A DNA stretch of 64,000 nucleotides from Methanothermobacter sp049720995. Its GTDB lineage: Archaea; Methanobacteriota; Methanobacteria; Methanobacteriales; Methanothermobacteraceae. This document shows positions 16,739 through 24,959 of this stretch, piece after piece; position 1 is the first letter of the stretch; each line of letters begins with the position of its first letter. A model generated the notes under the pieces. That model saw only the letters and a list, made by a program, of their open reading frames with translations. It was not told the DNA's origin and made no database searches. The translations under genes and the position numbers were made by a program. The DNA is taken from the NCBI RefSeq assembly GCF_049720995.1, contig NZ_JBNASF010000006.1, forward strand, positions 11,471 through 75,470. Direction: 5' to 3'.

Positions 16739-17531
16739 TCAGCGGATCATGTTAAAAATGCCGCTCTCATCCAGTTCAATTTTCATCCCATCCCTTGCTG
16801 CCAGTGTACGGATCCCTGTGGCCTCCTGAACCCTGAATGCCTCCATTTCAGGGTCATTGAGTATCATCTTCATTCCAAGGTGGTTCATCACCGCAAGTCC
16901 CGGTTCAACCTCCTCAACGAGTTTTATGAAGTCATCGGTGCACATGTGACCCCTTATATGGTCATTACCCGGTCTTATGACGCTTGCTATGAGCAAATCA
17001 GCATCCCTGTGGTACCCTGAGAGCCCATCAAAGTATTCTGTATCCGATGTGTAGGATACTGTAACGTCACCGGCCCTGAGTTTGAATCCCACCCCTGTGG
17101 GGTCTCCATGGACGGTCCCTGTACCCGTCACCTCAATTTCACCAATCTCTACAGTATCACCTGGTGAGAGTGTTATGCAGCGTGATTTGCCCTTATGGTA
17201 ATCTGATATGCAGGGGCCCCAGTCCCTGTAGCCATCTATGACACTCACACTACCCACAACGGTCCCGTTCTGGCGGGTCATTCCCCTTGTCATTGCCTCG
17301 ATAAGTACCTCGGCGTCGGTGTAATGGTCTGTATGTGAATGTGAGACCATGACCGCATCCAGTTTTCTGGGGTCGGCATCAAACTGGTAGGACCTCACAA
17401 GGGCACCAGGTCCGGGATCCACATGGATGTTCATTCCGCCGATTCCATCAATTCTCAGTCCGCCGGTCATCCTCTTCTGTGTTATGGTGGCGAAATCGTC
17501 CGCCACCACTCCCCAGAAATGTTAGCCTCAT
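16739..17531 (-). CDS. MBL-fold metal hydrolase, interrupted by an apparent frameshift
   Basis: The main frame (16739-17509) encodes a metallo-beta-lactamase-fold enzyme with VSHSHTDHYTDAEV (HxHxDH metal site), SYTSDTEYF and AVMNHLGMKM. Its first residues lack the family's opening strand. That strand (MRLTFLGSGGGRF) is found in another frame, from an ATG at 17531 with a GGTGAT site 5 bases upstream. The two frames join at TTT-C-GCC (17495-17489): one extra base separates GGGRF from ATITQKRMTGG. Either the gene is broken, the base is a sequencing error, or tRNA-Phe slips +1 from TTT to TTC. A GTG at 17509 would give a shortened product. Substrate unknown. Confidence 0.8.
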
Positions 17532-17600
17532 TTCATATCACCTATCCATGTAATGGTGGGAGATCATAATAAATATTCCCCCGATGAATTTCTTAAAGCC

Positions 17601-18530
17601 CTATTCCTCAGTACGGCAGATTATGACATCGCACTCAAGTTTTATGTCCCTGCCATCCACACAGAGGTTCTCGTTCCTAACAGCAACCCTCTCACCTGCA
17701 GACACCGCAACATCATCTGAGAGCCTCATGAGAACATTCTCACCGGGACCTGCAACACGCTTCCATCGGGTGTCGTAGGCCTCAACGCCATCTGAAAGTT
17801 TTACCTCAACGTGGCTGCCGTCCTGACTGATTATACGGCCAACCTCCCCCTCTGTGAGTATCCTGGATGCCAGTTTCATCTCCTCTCTGCGATCAAGCAT
17901 CTCCTGTTTAAGTTTAGCCCTCCACTTCTGGAGGAGCCGGACGTCCCTCACTATCGTATCGCTGAGAAGCCTGTGTGCGCTCCTCTTATCCAGTGGGGGG
18001 CTCTTCATGAAGATATCATATTTACTTCCAACCGAGGGTGTTCTGGATGAAACGTAATCCATGAGTTCCCTGAAAAGGTTTTCAACCTCCTTAAGGGTTG
18101 TCTTTGTCTTCCACCTCTTCTTAAGGAACTTGTTTGTCAGTTCCTTTGCCACCTTATTCCCGAAGACGATTATCGCATTTTCACCCTTCTCCATGCTGGT
18201 TATCCTTGAGCCTGTGAGATCTATTATCTGATAGGCGCCTGTTGTTGCGTATATCCTTCTCCTCTTTGTCTCGAATGGTGTTTTCTGGCTTATCTCACCA
18301 ACAACCACATCCCCCAGGCTTCTCACCTTGGCTGTGTCATCTGTGACCTTTATACTGACACCAAGCTCCGAGGCCCTCCTGTGAAGTTCATCGTCGCTCT
18401 TTATCTTTCCACTGTAGAGTTCCTCTTCAAGCTTTTCCCTCTTTGCTTTATCGCCAAAGTAGGCTATTCTGCGTTTGTCTCCTGCTATCACGCATCCCCT
18501 GGTACTTATGTATGTTATGATGAGACTCAT
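17601..18530 (-). CDS. DUF2121-like archaeal protein with proteasome-like N-terminus
   Basis: A 309-residue protein found in methanogens. The N-terminus (MSLIITYISTRGCVIAGDKR) resembles the opening strands of proteasome beta-type Ntn hydrolases, where GVVLAADRR is usual, and TTGAYQIIDLTGS could be the following strand. The middle is highly charged and helical (LLQKWRAKLKQEMLDRREEM). The C-terminal 80 residues are beta-rich and may form an OB-like domain (LTEGEVGRIISQDGSHVEVK). I assign it to the DUF2121 group from memory. Whether it has protease activity is not known; no N-terminal Thr is present. A GGTGAT site precedes the ATG. Confidence 0.7.
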   Translation of the reverse strand: MSLIITYISTRGCVIAGDKRRIAYFGDKAKREKLEEELYSGKIKSDDELHRRASELGVSIKVTDDTAKVRSLGDVVVGEISQKTPFETKRRRIYATTGAYQIIDLTGSRITSMEKGENAIIVFGNKVAKELTNKFLKKRWKTKTTLKEVENLFRELMDYVSSRTPSVGSKYDIFMKSPPLDKRSAHRLLSDTIVRDVRLLQKWRAKLKQEMLDRREEMKLASRILTEGEVGRIISQDGSHVEVKLSDGVEAYDTRWKRVAGPGENVLMRLSDDVAVSAGERVAVRNENLCVDGRDIKLECDVIICRTEE

Positions 18531-18663
18531 TGTGGATCACCAACAGGTACCATATCTGGTGGGGGAAATAATAAATGATTCGAATGACCCCTCGCCCTGG
18601 CAGCAGCCCATCTATTAATATTAATAAAGCCGGATCAACATAATTGATATTGAGGGGGAGTAA

Positions 18664-20697
18664 ATGAAAGGTAAAGAATTCACCAATTCTCTGATAAATG
18701 AGAAGAGTCCCTACCTGCTTCAGCATGCCCACAACCCTGTTAACTGGTATCCATGGGGGGATGAGGCTTTTCAGCTGGCACGGGAGGAAGAAAAACCCAT
18801 ATTTCTATCCATAGGTTACTCAACATGTCACTGGTGCCATGTGATGGCACGGGAATCCTTTGAGGACCCTGAAATCGCGGGAATACTCAATGAAAACTTT
18901 GTTGCTGTGAAGGTGGACAGGGAGGAGCGCCCTGACATCGACGCCATATACATGAGGGTCTGCCAGATGATGACCGGGACAGGTGGCTGGCCACTCACAA
19001 TCATCATGACACCTGAGGGGGAACCCTTCTTTGCAGGAACCTACTTCCCGCCCGATGACAGGGGTGGTGTACCTGGCCTCAGGACAATCCTCGAAAGGGT
19101 GGTTCTGCTCTGGAAGAACGACCCTGATGGAATAGTAAAAACCGCCAGGGAGGTTGTCAGTGCCCTTAAAAAATCTGTGAAAGAATCATCCAGACTCAAT
19201 CCCGGAACCGTGGATGCTGCATATGAGTATCTAAGGAGGAACTTCGATGCCAGGAACGGCGGCTTTGGATCCTACCAGAAGTTCCCGACCCCCCACAACA
19301 TCTACTTCCTCCTGAGGTATCATCTGAGGCGAAGGGACGATGATGCCCTCGGGATGGTTAACCTCACCCTGAGGAGGATGAGGTACGGGGGCATATATGA
19401 CCAGCTGGGTTACGGATTCCACAGATACGCGGTTGAACCCACCTGGACTGTGCCCCACTTCGAGAAGATGCTCTATGATCAGGCGCTGATACTGAAAGCC
19501 TACCTGGAGGCCTTCCAGGTTACCGGTGATGATCTCTACAAAAAGACATCCCTTGAGATGGTTGAATACGTTCTTGGAAATCTCCAGTCCCCAGAGGGGG
19601 GTTTCTATTCAGCGGAGGATGCCGAGAGTGAGGGAGTTGAGGGTAAATACTACCTCTGGAGGGCCTCTGAGATACGCAGGGCCCTGGGGGATGATGCGGA
19701 TGTTGTGATGCGCTATTTCAACGTGCTTGAGGATGGAAACTTTGCAGGTGACGTGAGGGGTGAGAACATACTCCACATCGGCTCCCCCGGAAGGGTTGCA
19801 GAGGAGTTCAACCTCACCCTGGCTGAGTTAAATGAGATCATAGAAAATGCAAGGGGTGTCCTCCTTGAGATGAGGATGGAGCGACCGGCCCCCGCCCTGG
19901 ATGATAAGATATTAACGGACTGGAACGGACTTATGGTGGGGGCTCTTGCAGCGTGTGGGAGGATCCTCGACAGTGATGAGGCCCTGGACGCTGCAGAGAG
20001 GTGCCTCAAATTCATCATGGGCAACCTGAACATGGATGGTGAGCTTCTTCACCGCTATCGTGACGGTGATGCTGGAATAGACGGGAAACTCGATGACTAC
20101 GCATTTCTCATCTGGGGCCTCCTTGAGATGTATGACGCGACCTTCAGGAAGGATTACGTTGAGATGGCCCTTGAACTCTCAGAATCCCTTGAGAATAAAT
20201 TCGGTGCCCCTGATGGTGGATTCTATTCAACCGATGACCCCAGGCTAATATTAAGACCCAGGGATGCTGCTGATGGTGCCATCCCCTCAGGAAACTCTGT
20301 TCATATGCTGAACCTCCTCAGGCTGGGGGGCATCCTTGAGGATGATGAGCTAGCAGAATCTGCCAGGGGCGTGATGAGGGCCTTTGCCGGTGATGTTGAA
20401 TCTGCGCCGGCAGCCCATACATTCCTCCTATCCCATGCAGAGTGGGCCATAAGTGGAGGCAGGTCCCTCACTGTCGTCTGCAGCGGGAAACCTGTTATAC
20501 CCGTGGAGCTCAGGAAAAGGCTGATACCTGATTTTACCATCACCGTCATGCCCCGTGACTGGCCCATTGCACCTTCACACCTCAGGGATAAGAGAGCTCC
20601 ATCTGAGGGCTGCGCCTATTACCTCTGTGATGGCAGCAGATGCTACCCCCCGGTGAATGATCCGGTGGAAGTCATGGAACACCTGGGGGTGATCTAG
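18664..20697 (+). CDS. YyaL/SSP411-like thioredoxin-domain protein (DUF255)
   Basis: A 677-residue cytosolic protein. The N-terminal 170 residues are a thioredoxin-like domain with the signature NEKSPYLLQHAHNPVNWYPW and the redox motif STCHWCHVM. The rest is an (alpha/alpha)6-barrel resembling N-acylglucosamine epimerases and cellulases (YDQLGYGFHRYAVEPTW, HFEKMLYDQALIL, DDKILTDWNGLMVGAL). The family is widespread, but its reaction is not established. The ATG follows GGGGGAG. The following P-type ATPase starts one base after its stop and uses a ribosome-binding site inside this gene, so they are coupled. Confidence 0.9.
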   Translation: MKGKEFTNSLINEKSPYLLQHAHNPVNWYPWGDEAFQLAREEEKPIFLSIGYSTCHWCHVMARESFEDPEIAGILNENFVAVKVDREERPDIDAIYMRVCQMMTGTGGWPLTIIMTPEGEPFFAGTYFPPDDRGGVPGLRTILERVVLLWKNDPDGIVKTAREVVSALKKSVKESSRLNPGTVDAAYEYLRRNFDARNGGFGSYQKFPTPHNIYFLLRYHLRRRDDDALGMVNLTLRRMRYGGIYDQLGYGFHRYAVEPTWTVPHFEKMLYDQALILKAYLEAFQVTGDDLYKKTSLEMVEYVLGNLQSPEGGFYSAEDAESEGVEGKYYLWRASEIRRALGDDADVVMRYFNVLEDGNFAGDVRGENILHIGSPGRVAEEFNLTLAELNEIIENARGVLLEMRMERPAPALDDKILTDWNGLMVGALAACGRILDSDEALDAAERCLKFIMGNLNMDGELLHRYRDGDAGIDGKLDDYAFLIWGLLEMYDATFRKDYVEMALELSESLENKFGAPDGGFYSTDDPRLILRPRDAADGAIPSGNSVHMLNLLRLGGILEDDELAESARGVMRAFAGDVESAPAAHTFLLSHAEWAISGGRSLTVVCSGKPVIPVELRKRLIPDFTITVMPRDWPIAPSHLRDKRAPSEGCAYYLCDGSRCYPPVNDPVEVMEHLGVI

Positions 20698-20698
20698 G

Positions 20699-22642
20699 AT
20701 GGAGATGCACAGACACCATGAAATGGAATACAGGAGGAGATTCATTGTATGCCTCCTCCTCACCATCCCTGTTATCCTGCTTGGTGAACTGCCAACAGGG
20801 ACTGTTCTGGTAAGCTTTGAGGGTAGTGAACTGGTTGTTCTGATCATATCATCCATCATATTCTTCTACGGGGGCTACCCCTTCCTGAGGGGATCCGTGA
20901 GGGAGATTTCATCCAGAACCCCCGGTATGATGACCCTCATCGCCGTGGCCATAACCGTGGCCTACATCTACAGCCTCGGGGTACCGGCCGGCCCTGGGGG
21001 TATGGTGTTCTTTGTTGAACTTGTAACCCTAATTGACGTCATGCTCCTCGGGCACTGGATCGAGATGAGATCTGTCAGGAGCGCCTCCGGGGCAGTTGAG
21101 AGGCTTGCAAGGCTCATCCCCAAGAAGGCCCACCTCCTGGTGGATGGAAAGGTTGAAGATGTTGATGTGGCCACCCTCAAACCAGGCGACATCGTGCTTG
21201 TGAGGTCAGCAGAGAAGATACCCACGGATGGAACCGTGATAAAGGGGGAATCCCATGTGAATGAGGCGCTGCTCACCGGGGAGTCGGTTCCCGTCAGAAA
21301 GTTCCCTGGTGACCGGGTTATTGGGGGTTCCATAAACACCGGAGGCCCCCTCACTGTGGAGGTGGAGCGCGTTGGTGAGGAATCATTCATTTCCCAGATA
21401 ATCCGGCTTGTGGGGATGGCCCAGGAGGGGAGGACAAGGACTCAGGTGCTGGCAGACAGGGCAGCATTCTGGTTAACAGTTGTTGCCCTTACCGGTGGGG
21501 TCCTCACATTCACAGCATGGTACGGCCTTGGTATGGGAGCATTCTTCTCACTTGAAAGGTCAGTGACGGTCATGGTAACAGCCTGCCCCCATGCCCTGGG
21601 ACTTGCAATACCCCTTGTGATAGCTGTCTCCACCGCAATCTCAGCAGGGAGGGGCATACTCATAAGGAACCGGGAAGCCTTCGAGAACGCCATGAACCCT
21701 GATGTTGTTGTTTTTGACAAGACAGGAACACTGACGGTGGGTGAACTCGGGATAACCGATGTCATATCCTTTGACCCTGAAATGGATGAGGGGGAGATAC
21801 TATCCTATGCTGCAGCCGTTGAGTCAGCCTCCAGTCACCCCATAGCCAGGGGCATAGTTGAGGCCGTGGATGAGGTGCTCCCTGTGGAGAACTTTGCAGC
21901 GATAGGTGGAAGGGGTGTTATGGGGCATGTGAACGGCTCAAGGGTGAAGGTACTCAGCTACAGTTACACAGAGGAACTCGGACTCATGGTTAAGGACCCC
22001 AGGGTTGATGAACTCATGGATCAGCCTAAAACCACGGTCTTTGTAACTGTGAACGATGAACTCAAGGGCTGCATTGCCCTTGCAGATGTCATACGCCCCG
22101 AGGCCAGGGATGCCATCAGGATACTCAGATCCCGCGGTATAAGGTGCATGATGTTAACCGGTGACAGCCAGAGGGTCGCCGGCTGGGTTGCCTCCGAACT
22201 TGGCATTGATGAATACCAGGCACAGCTCATCCCCCAGGAGAAATATGAGGTCATAAGGGGACTGCAGGATGACGGGCTCAGGGTTGCAGTGGTGGGGGAT
22301 GGTGTAAACGATGCCCCGGCCCTTGCACAGGCAGATATCGGCATAGCCATAGGGGCCGGGACCGATGTGGCGATTGAAAGTGCCGATGTGGTGCTTGTGA
22401 GGAGCAACCCCCTTGATGTTGTTGACCTCATGGACCTTGCATCGGCCACCTACAGCAAGATGAAGGAGAACCTGATCTGGGCCACTGGTTACAACGTCAT
22501 AGCCCTCCCTCTTGCAGCCGGGGTGCTGTATGGCCAGGGCCTCATCCTGACACCCGCCATGGGGGCCATACTCATGTCTGTAAGTACTGTCATAGTGGCC
22601 CTCAATGCCAAGACATTCAGTTTCAGGGGTCATGGCGGTTAA
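20699..22642 (+). CDS. P1B-type metal-transporting ATPase, CopB-like
   Basis: A 647-residue ATP-driven metal exporter. It has eight predicted membrane helices, the actuator motif LLTGESVP, the phosphorylation site VFDKTGTLTVG, TGDSQR and GDGVNDAPAL. The ion-path motif in helix 6 is CPH (TACPHALGLAIP), which marks the P1B-3 or CopB subgroup linked to copper, and the short N-terminus is His-rich (MEMHRHHEM) instead of carrying CxxC domains. A GGTGAT site lies inside the preceding gene. Rubrerythrin and superoxide reductase follow, suggesting a shared stress theme. Confidence 0.93.
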   Translation: MEMHRHHEMEYRRRFIVCLLLTIPVILLGELPTGTVLVSFEGSELVVLIISSIIFFYGGYPFLRGSVREISSRTPGMMTLIAVAITVAYIYSLGVPAGPGGMVFFVELVTLIDVMLLGHWIEMRSVRSASGAVERLARLIPKKAHLLVDGKVEDVDVATLKPGDIVLVRSAEKIPTDGTVIKGESHVNEALLTGESVPVRKFPGDRVIGGSINTGGPLTVEVERVGEESFISQIIRLVGMAQEGRTRTQVLADRAAFWLTVVALTGGVLTFTAWYGLGMGAFFSLERSVTVMVTACPHALGLAIPLVIAVSTAISAGRGILIRNREAFENAMNPDVVVFDKTGTLTVGELGITDVISFDPEMDEGEILSYAAAVESASSHPIARGIVEAVDEVLPVENFAAIGGRGVMGHVNGSRVKVLSYSYTEELGLMVKDPRVDELMDQPKTTVFVTVNDELKGCIALADVIRPEARDAIRILRSRGIRCMMLTGDSQRVAGWVASELGIDEYQAQLIPQEKYEVIRGLQDDGLRVAVVGDGVNDAPALAQADIGIAIGAGTDVAIESADVVLVRSNPLDVVDLMDLASATYSKMKENLIWATGYNVIALPLAAGVLYGQGLILTPAMGAILMSVSTVIVALNAKTFSFRGHGG

Positions 22643-22715
22643 GTTCACAGGCAGAGAACATAAAATGAAAGGATTTAATATGAGTTGGTTGCATATATTG
22701 GATGGGTGAAAAAAA

Positions 22716-23300
22716 ATGAAAAGGACCCTGGAGAACCTTACAAAGGCCTTCATTGGTGAAAGCCAGGCGAGGAACAGATACACCTTCTATGCGAAAATTG
22801 CAAAGAAGGAAGGATTCGAGCAGATATCCGAGATATTCCTGACCACCGCCGAGAATGAGAGGGAACACGCCAAGTGGCTCTTCCGCCTCATAAATGAACT
22901 CAGGAAGGAGGCAGGGGATGAACCCGAGTCCATCGTTGTGGACGCAGAGGCCCCCCTCATCCTCGGAAGTACCGATGAGAACCTGATAGCCGCCATTGCA
23001 GGTGAGCACTACGAGAACAGCGAAATGTACCCTGAATTTGCCGATGTTGCAGAGGAGGAGGGGTACCCTGAGATTGCCAAGAGACTCAGGGCGATAGGAG
23101 AAGCGGAGAAGCACCACGAGGAACGTTACAGGAAGCTGCTTAAACTTGTTGAAACAGGCAAGGTTTACAGGAAGGATGAACCTGTGGCCTGGGTCTGCAG
23201 GAAGTGTGGCTACGTCCATGAGGGTACAGAGCCACCAGAGAAGTGTCCATCATGTGACCATCCCACCAGGTACTTCCAGGTGAAATGTGAGGAGTACTAG
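22716..23300 (+). CDS. Rubrerythrin
   Basis: A 194-residue non-heme iron peroxidase that reduces hydrogen peroxide in anaerobes. The N-terminal four-helix diiron domain has ESQARNRYTFYA, AENEREHAKW, GEHYENSEMYPEFA and GEAEKHHEERY. The C-terminal rubredoxin-like domain has CRKCGYVHEG and CPSC. Its own promoter is likely: TTTAATAT at about 22668-22676, then GGGTGA six bases before the ATG. The superoxide reductase gene follows after 12 bases, so both steps of oxygen defence are co-expressed. Confidence 0.96.
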   Translation: MKRTLENLTKAFIGESQARNRYTFYAKIAKKEGFEQISEIFLTTAENEREHAKWLFRLINELRKEAGDEPESIVVDAEAPLILGSTDENLIAAIAGEHYENSEMYPEFADVAEEEGYPEIAKRLRAIGEAEKHHEERYRKLLKLVETGKVYRKDEPVAWVCRKCGYVHEGTEPPEKCPSCDHPTRYFQVKCEEY

Positions 23301-23312
23301 AAGGGAAGCCAT

Positions 23313-23687
23313 ATGACAGAGAGGAACCAGATATTCAGGTGCAACGTCTGCGGGAACATCGTGGAGGTACTCAACCCTGGCGCGGGTCAGCTGGTATGCT
23401 GCAACCAGCCAATGGAGCTCCTCGTTGCAAGAAGAACAGATGTTGGGCCAGAGAAACACTTGCCCGTCGTTGAGAGGAGCGGTGATGGAATCAGGGTTAA
23501 AATTGGTGAGGTACCCCACCCAATGGAGGAGAACCATCACATACAGTGGGTAGAGGTCATAGCAGGGACAGAGGTCCACAGGAGGGATCTCAGGCCAGGT
23601 GACAGGCCAGAGGCTGAATTCCCTGTTGACCCTGACTCAGAGTTCATGGTGAGGGCCTACTGCAATATCCATGGACTCTGGTACTGA
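23313..23687 (+). CDS. Desulfoferrodoxin (superoxide reductase)
   Basis: A 124-residue two-domain iron protein that reduces superoxide to peroxide without making oxygen. The N-terminal desulforedoxin domain has the FeS4 cysteines in CNVCGNIVEV and VCCNQPM. The C-terminal catalytic domain has the Glu-His site in EENHHIQWVEVI and the Cys-His ligands in YCNIHGLW. It lies directly after rubrerythrin, which would remove the peroxide formed. Confidence 0.96.
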   Translation: MTERNQIFRCNVCGNIVEVLNPGAGQLVCCNQPMELLVARRTDVGPEKHLPVVERSGDGIRVKIGEVPHPMEENHHIQWVEVIAGTEVHRRDLRPGDRPEAEFPVDPDSEFMVRAYCNIHGLWY

Positions 23688-23731
23688 TGGTTCAATCAAC
23701 CTTTTATTTTCATAGAATGAACTTTTAGTTG

Positions 23732-23743
23732 CTCTAATTAGAG
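23732..23743. promoter_or_regulatory. 12-bp perfect palindrome before the VOC gene
   Basis: CTCTAATTAGAG is a perfect palindrome lying between the superoxide reductase gene and the VOC-family gene. It is positioned like an operator, just after TTTTATTTTCATAG (about 23702-23715), which may be a TATA region. No regulator can be assigned. Confidence 0.3.
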
Positions 23744-23810
23744 AGTGCTCTGGTACGTATCAGTAGGTATGGATGCTCTGGAGAGTTTTTATGGAAGGAG
23801 GCTTTATTTT

Positions 23811-24170
23811 ATGAAAATTAAGTATATAACCATGATAGTTAAAGATATGGATGAATCCGTCCGCTTTTACAGGGATGTCATGGGTTTTGAGGTGGATAGC
23901 CACTATGACCTTGGAGATCATGGTGAGATAACCATCCTCCGGGGTGATGGGGAAACCATGGTGGAACTCATAAGGAATCCCGTCAACAAAGAGGGTTTAT
24001 TCTCGGTTGGAATGGACGTCGATGACCTTGAAGTCACACTGCAGGAGCTGAGATCCCGGGGGGCAAGGGTTGTAATGGATCCAACACCCATAACTGTGGG
24101 AAAACTTGCATTCATAGAGGACCCCAATGGGGTGAGGATAGCCCTGATTCAGCACACGGATGGGAACTGA
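23811..24170 (+). CDS. VOC (glyoxalase/dioxygenase) superfamily protein
   Basis: A 119-residue protein with two beta-alpha-beta-beta-beta units: KYITMIVKDMDESVRFYRDV to MVELIRN, then VGMDVDDLEVTLQELRSRGA to FIEDPNGVRIALIQH. It resembles lactoylglutathione lyase-like members. I chose the ATG at 23811, where the fold begins and a GGAGG lies nine bases upstream; the open frame begins at 23745, but the first 22 residues do not fit the family. Ligand and reaction are unknown. Confidence 0.82.
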   Translation: MKIKYITMIVKDMDESVRFYRDVMGFEVDSHYDLGDHGEITILRGDGETMVELIRNPVNKEGLFSVGMDVDDLEVTLQELRSRGARVVMDPTPITVGKLAFIEDPNGVRIALIQHTDGN

Positions 24171-24373
24171 ACCTCAATTTACAGATCATCCGGTTCCATG
24201 ACCGGTGAAAATTCTGGCTCCATAAACCATGCTCAGGATAACCCAACCCCACAATCACAAAAAACCTCACATAACCCCTACAGATAAACTACCCAAACCC
24301 AAAACCTTTACCCAAACCCAAAACCTTTACCCAAACCCAAAACTTTTATTTTTCAAATTATAAAATCCCCTCC
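24171..24373 (+). repeat. Intergenic stretch with three 19-bp tandem repeats and a leaderless promoter
   Basis: No gene seen. ACCCAAACCCAAAACCTTT is repeated three times head to tail at 24291-24309, 24310-24328 and 24329-24347, the last with one change. The third copy runs into AACTTTTATTTTT, a likely TATA box at about 24340-24351. This is about 25 bases before the lipoprotein ATG, and no ribosome-binding site is present, so the transcript is probably leaderless. Confidence 0.55.
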
Positions 24374-24862
24374 ATGAAGAGGATCTATCTTATGGCACTC
24401 CTTCTTCTTACCGTAAGTGTGAGTGGCTGCATAACTTCAGGGAACAGCAGCATCAACCAGCTTGCCCCCCAGATAAATGATCATATAAAGAAGGGTGATG
24501 CTTATTTCAATGAATCAGCACTTGCAGCAAACAGCTTCAAACTGGACGATGCGCTTTCAAAGTGCGAACTTGCAGAGAGTGAGTATAGTTCCGCCAGGAC
24601 CCTTGCATCCGAGGCCCTGAATCATGCTAAGGACACAGGTGACCCCATAGTGGTCAACTACATCGAACTCCTGGTATCTGAGCTGGAGGCAAAACTCAAC
24701 GCCACCCAACAGCTTAAGAATGCCATACAGATGTTCACACTGAAAGACACTGAGAGCGGGAACTCAAATATAGAACTTGCAAATGGTTACATGCTGAGTG
24801 CAAAGGAATTCGAAAGAAAAAGACAGGAAATTGTAAATAAAAATCCCGAAAGGTTCAGTTAA
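24374..24862 (+). CDS. Predicted lipoprotein, helical
   Basis: A 162-residue exported protein. The first 20 residues are a signal peptide ending in a lipobox-like VSGC, so it is probably anchored to the outer face of the membrane. The mature part is helical (LAPQINDHIKKGDAYFNESA, YSSARTLASEALNHAKD, YMLSAKEFERKRQEI) and resembles TPR-like or coiled-coil bundles. I do not recognise a family. Its last three codons and stop lie in the first unit of a 48-bp tandem duplication that continues past the gene. Confidence 0.7.
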   Translation: MKRIYLMALLLLTVSVSGCITSGNSSINQLAPQINDHIKKGDAYFNESALAANSFKLDDALSKCELAESEYSSARTLASEALNHAKDTGDPIVVNYIELLVSELEAKLNATQQLKNAIQMFTLKDTESGNSNIELANGYMLSAKEFERKRQEIVNKNPERFS

Positions 24863-24955
24863 ACTTACAGTACACACCCCTTATCTAAAAATCCTGAAAG
24901 GTCCAGTTAAACTTACAGTACACACCCCTTATCTAAAAATCCTGAAAGGTTCAGG
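24842..24955. repeat. 48-bp tandem duplication, 2.4 copies, at a gene 3' end
   Basis: A 48-bp unit starting AATCCCGAAAGGTTCAGTT spans 24842-24889, repeats with two changes at 24890-24937 and begins a third time at 24938-24955. The first unit holds the stop codon of the lipoprotein gene. It fills the gap before the convergent antiporter gene. Confidence 0.75.
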
Positions 24956-24959
24956 TCCC

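Noticed and set aside
23745..23810. N-terminal extension of the VOC protein
   Set aside because: The extension covers the promoter-like spacer, and the fold begins at the ATG at 23811 behind GGAGG.
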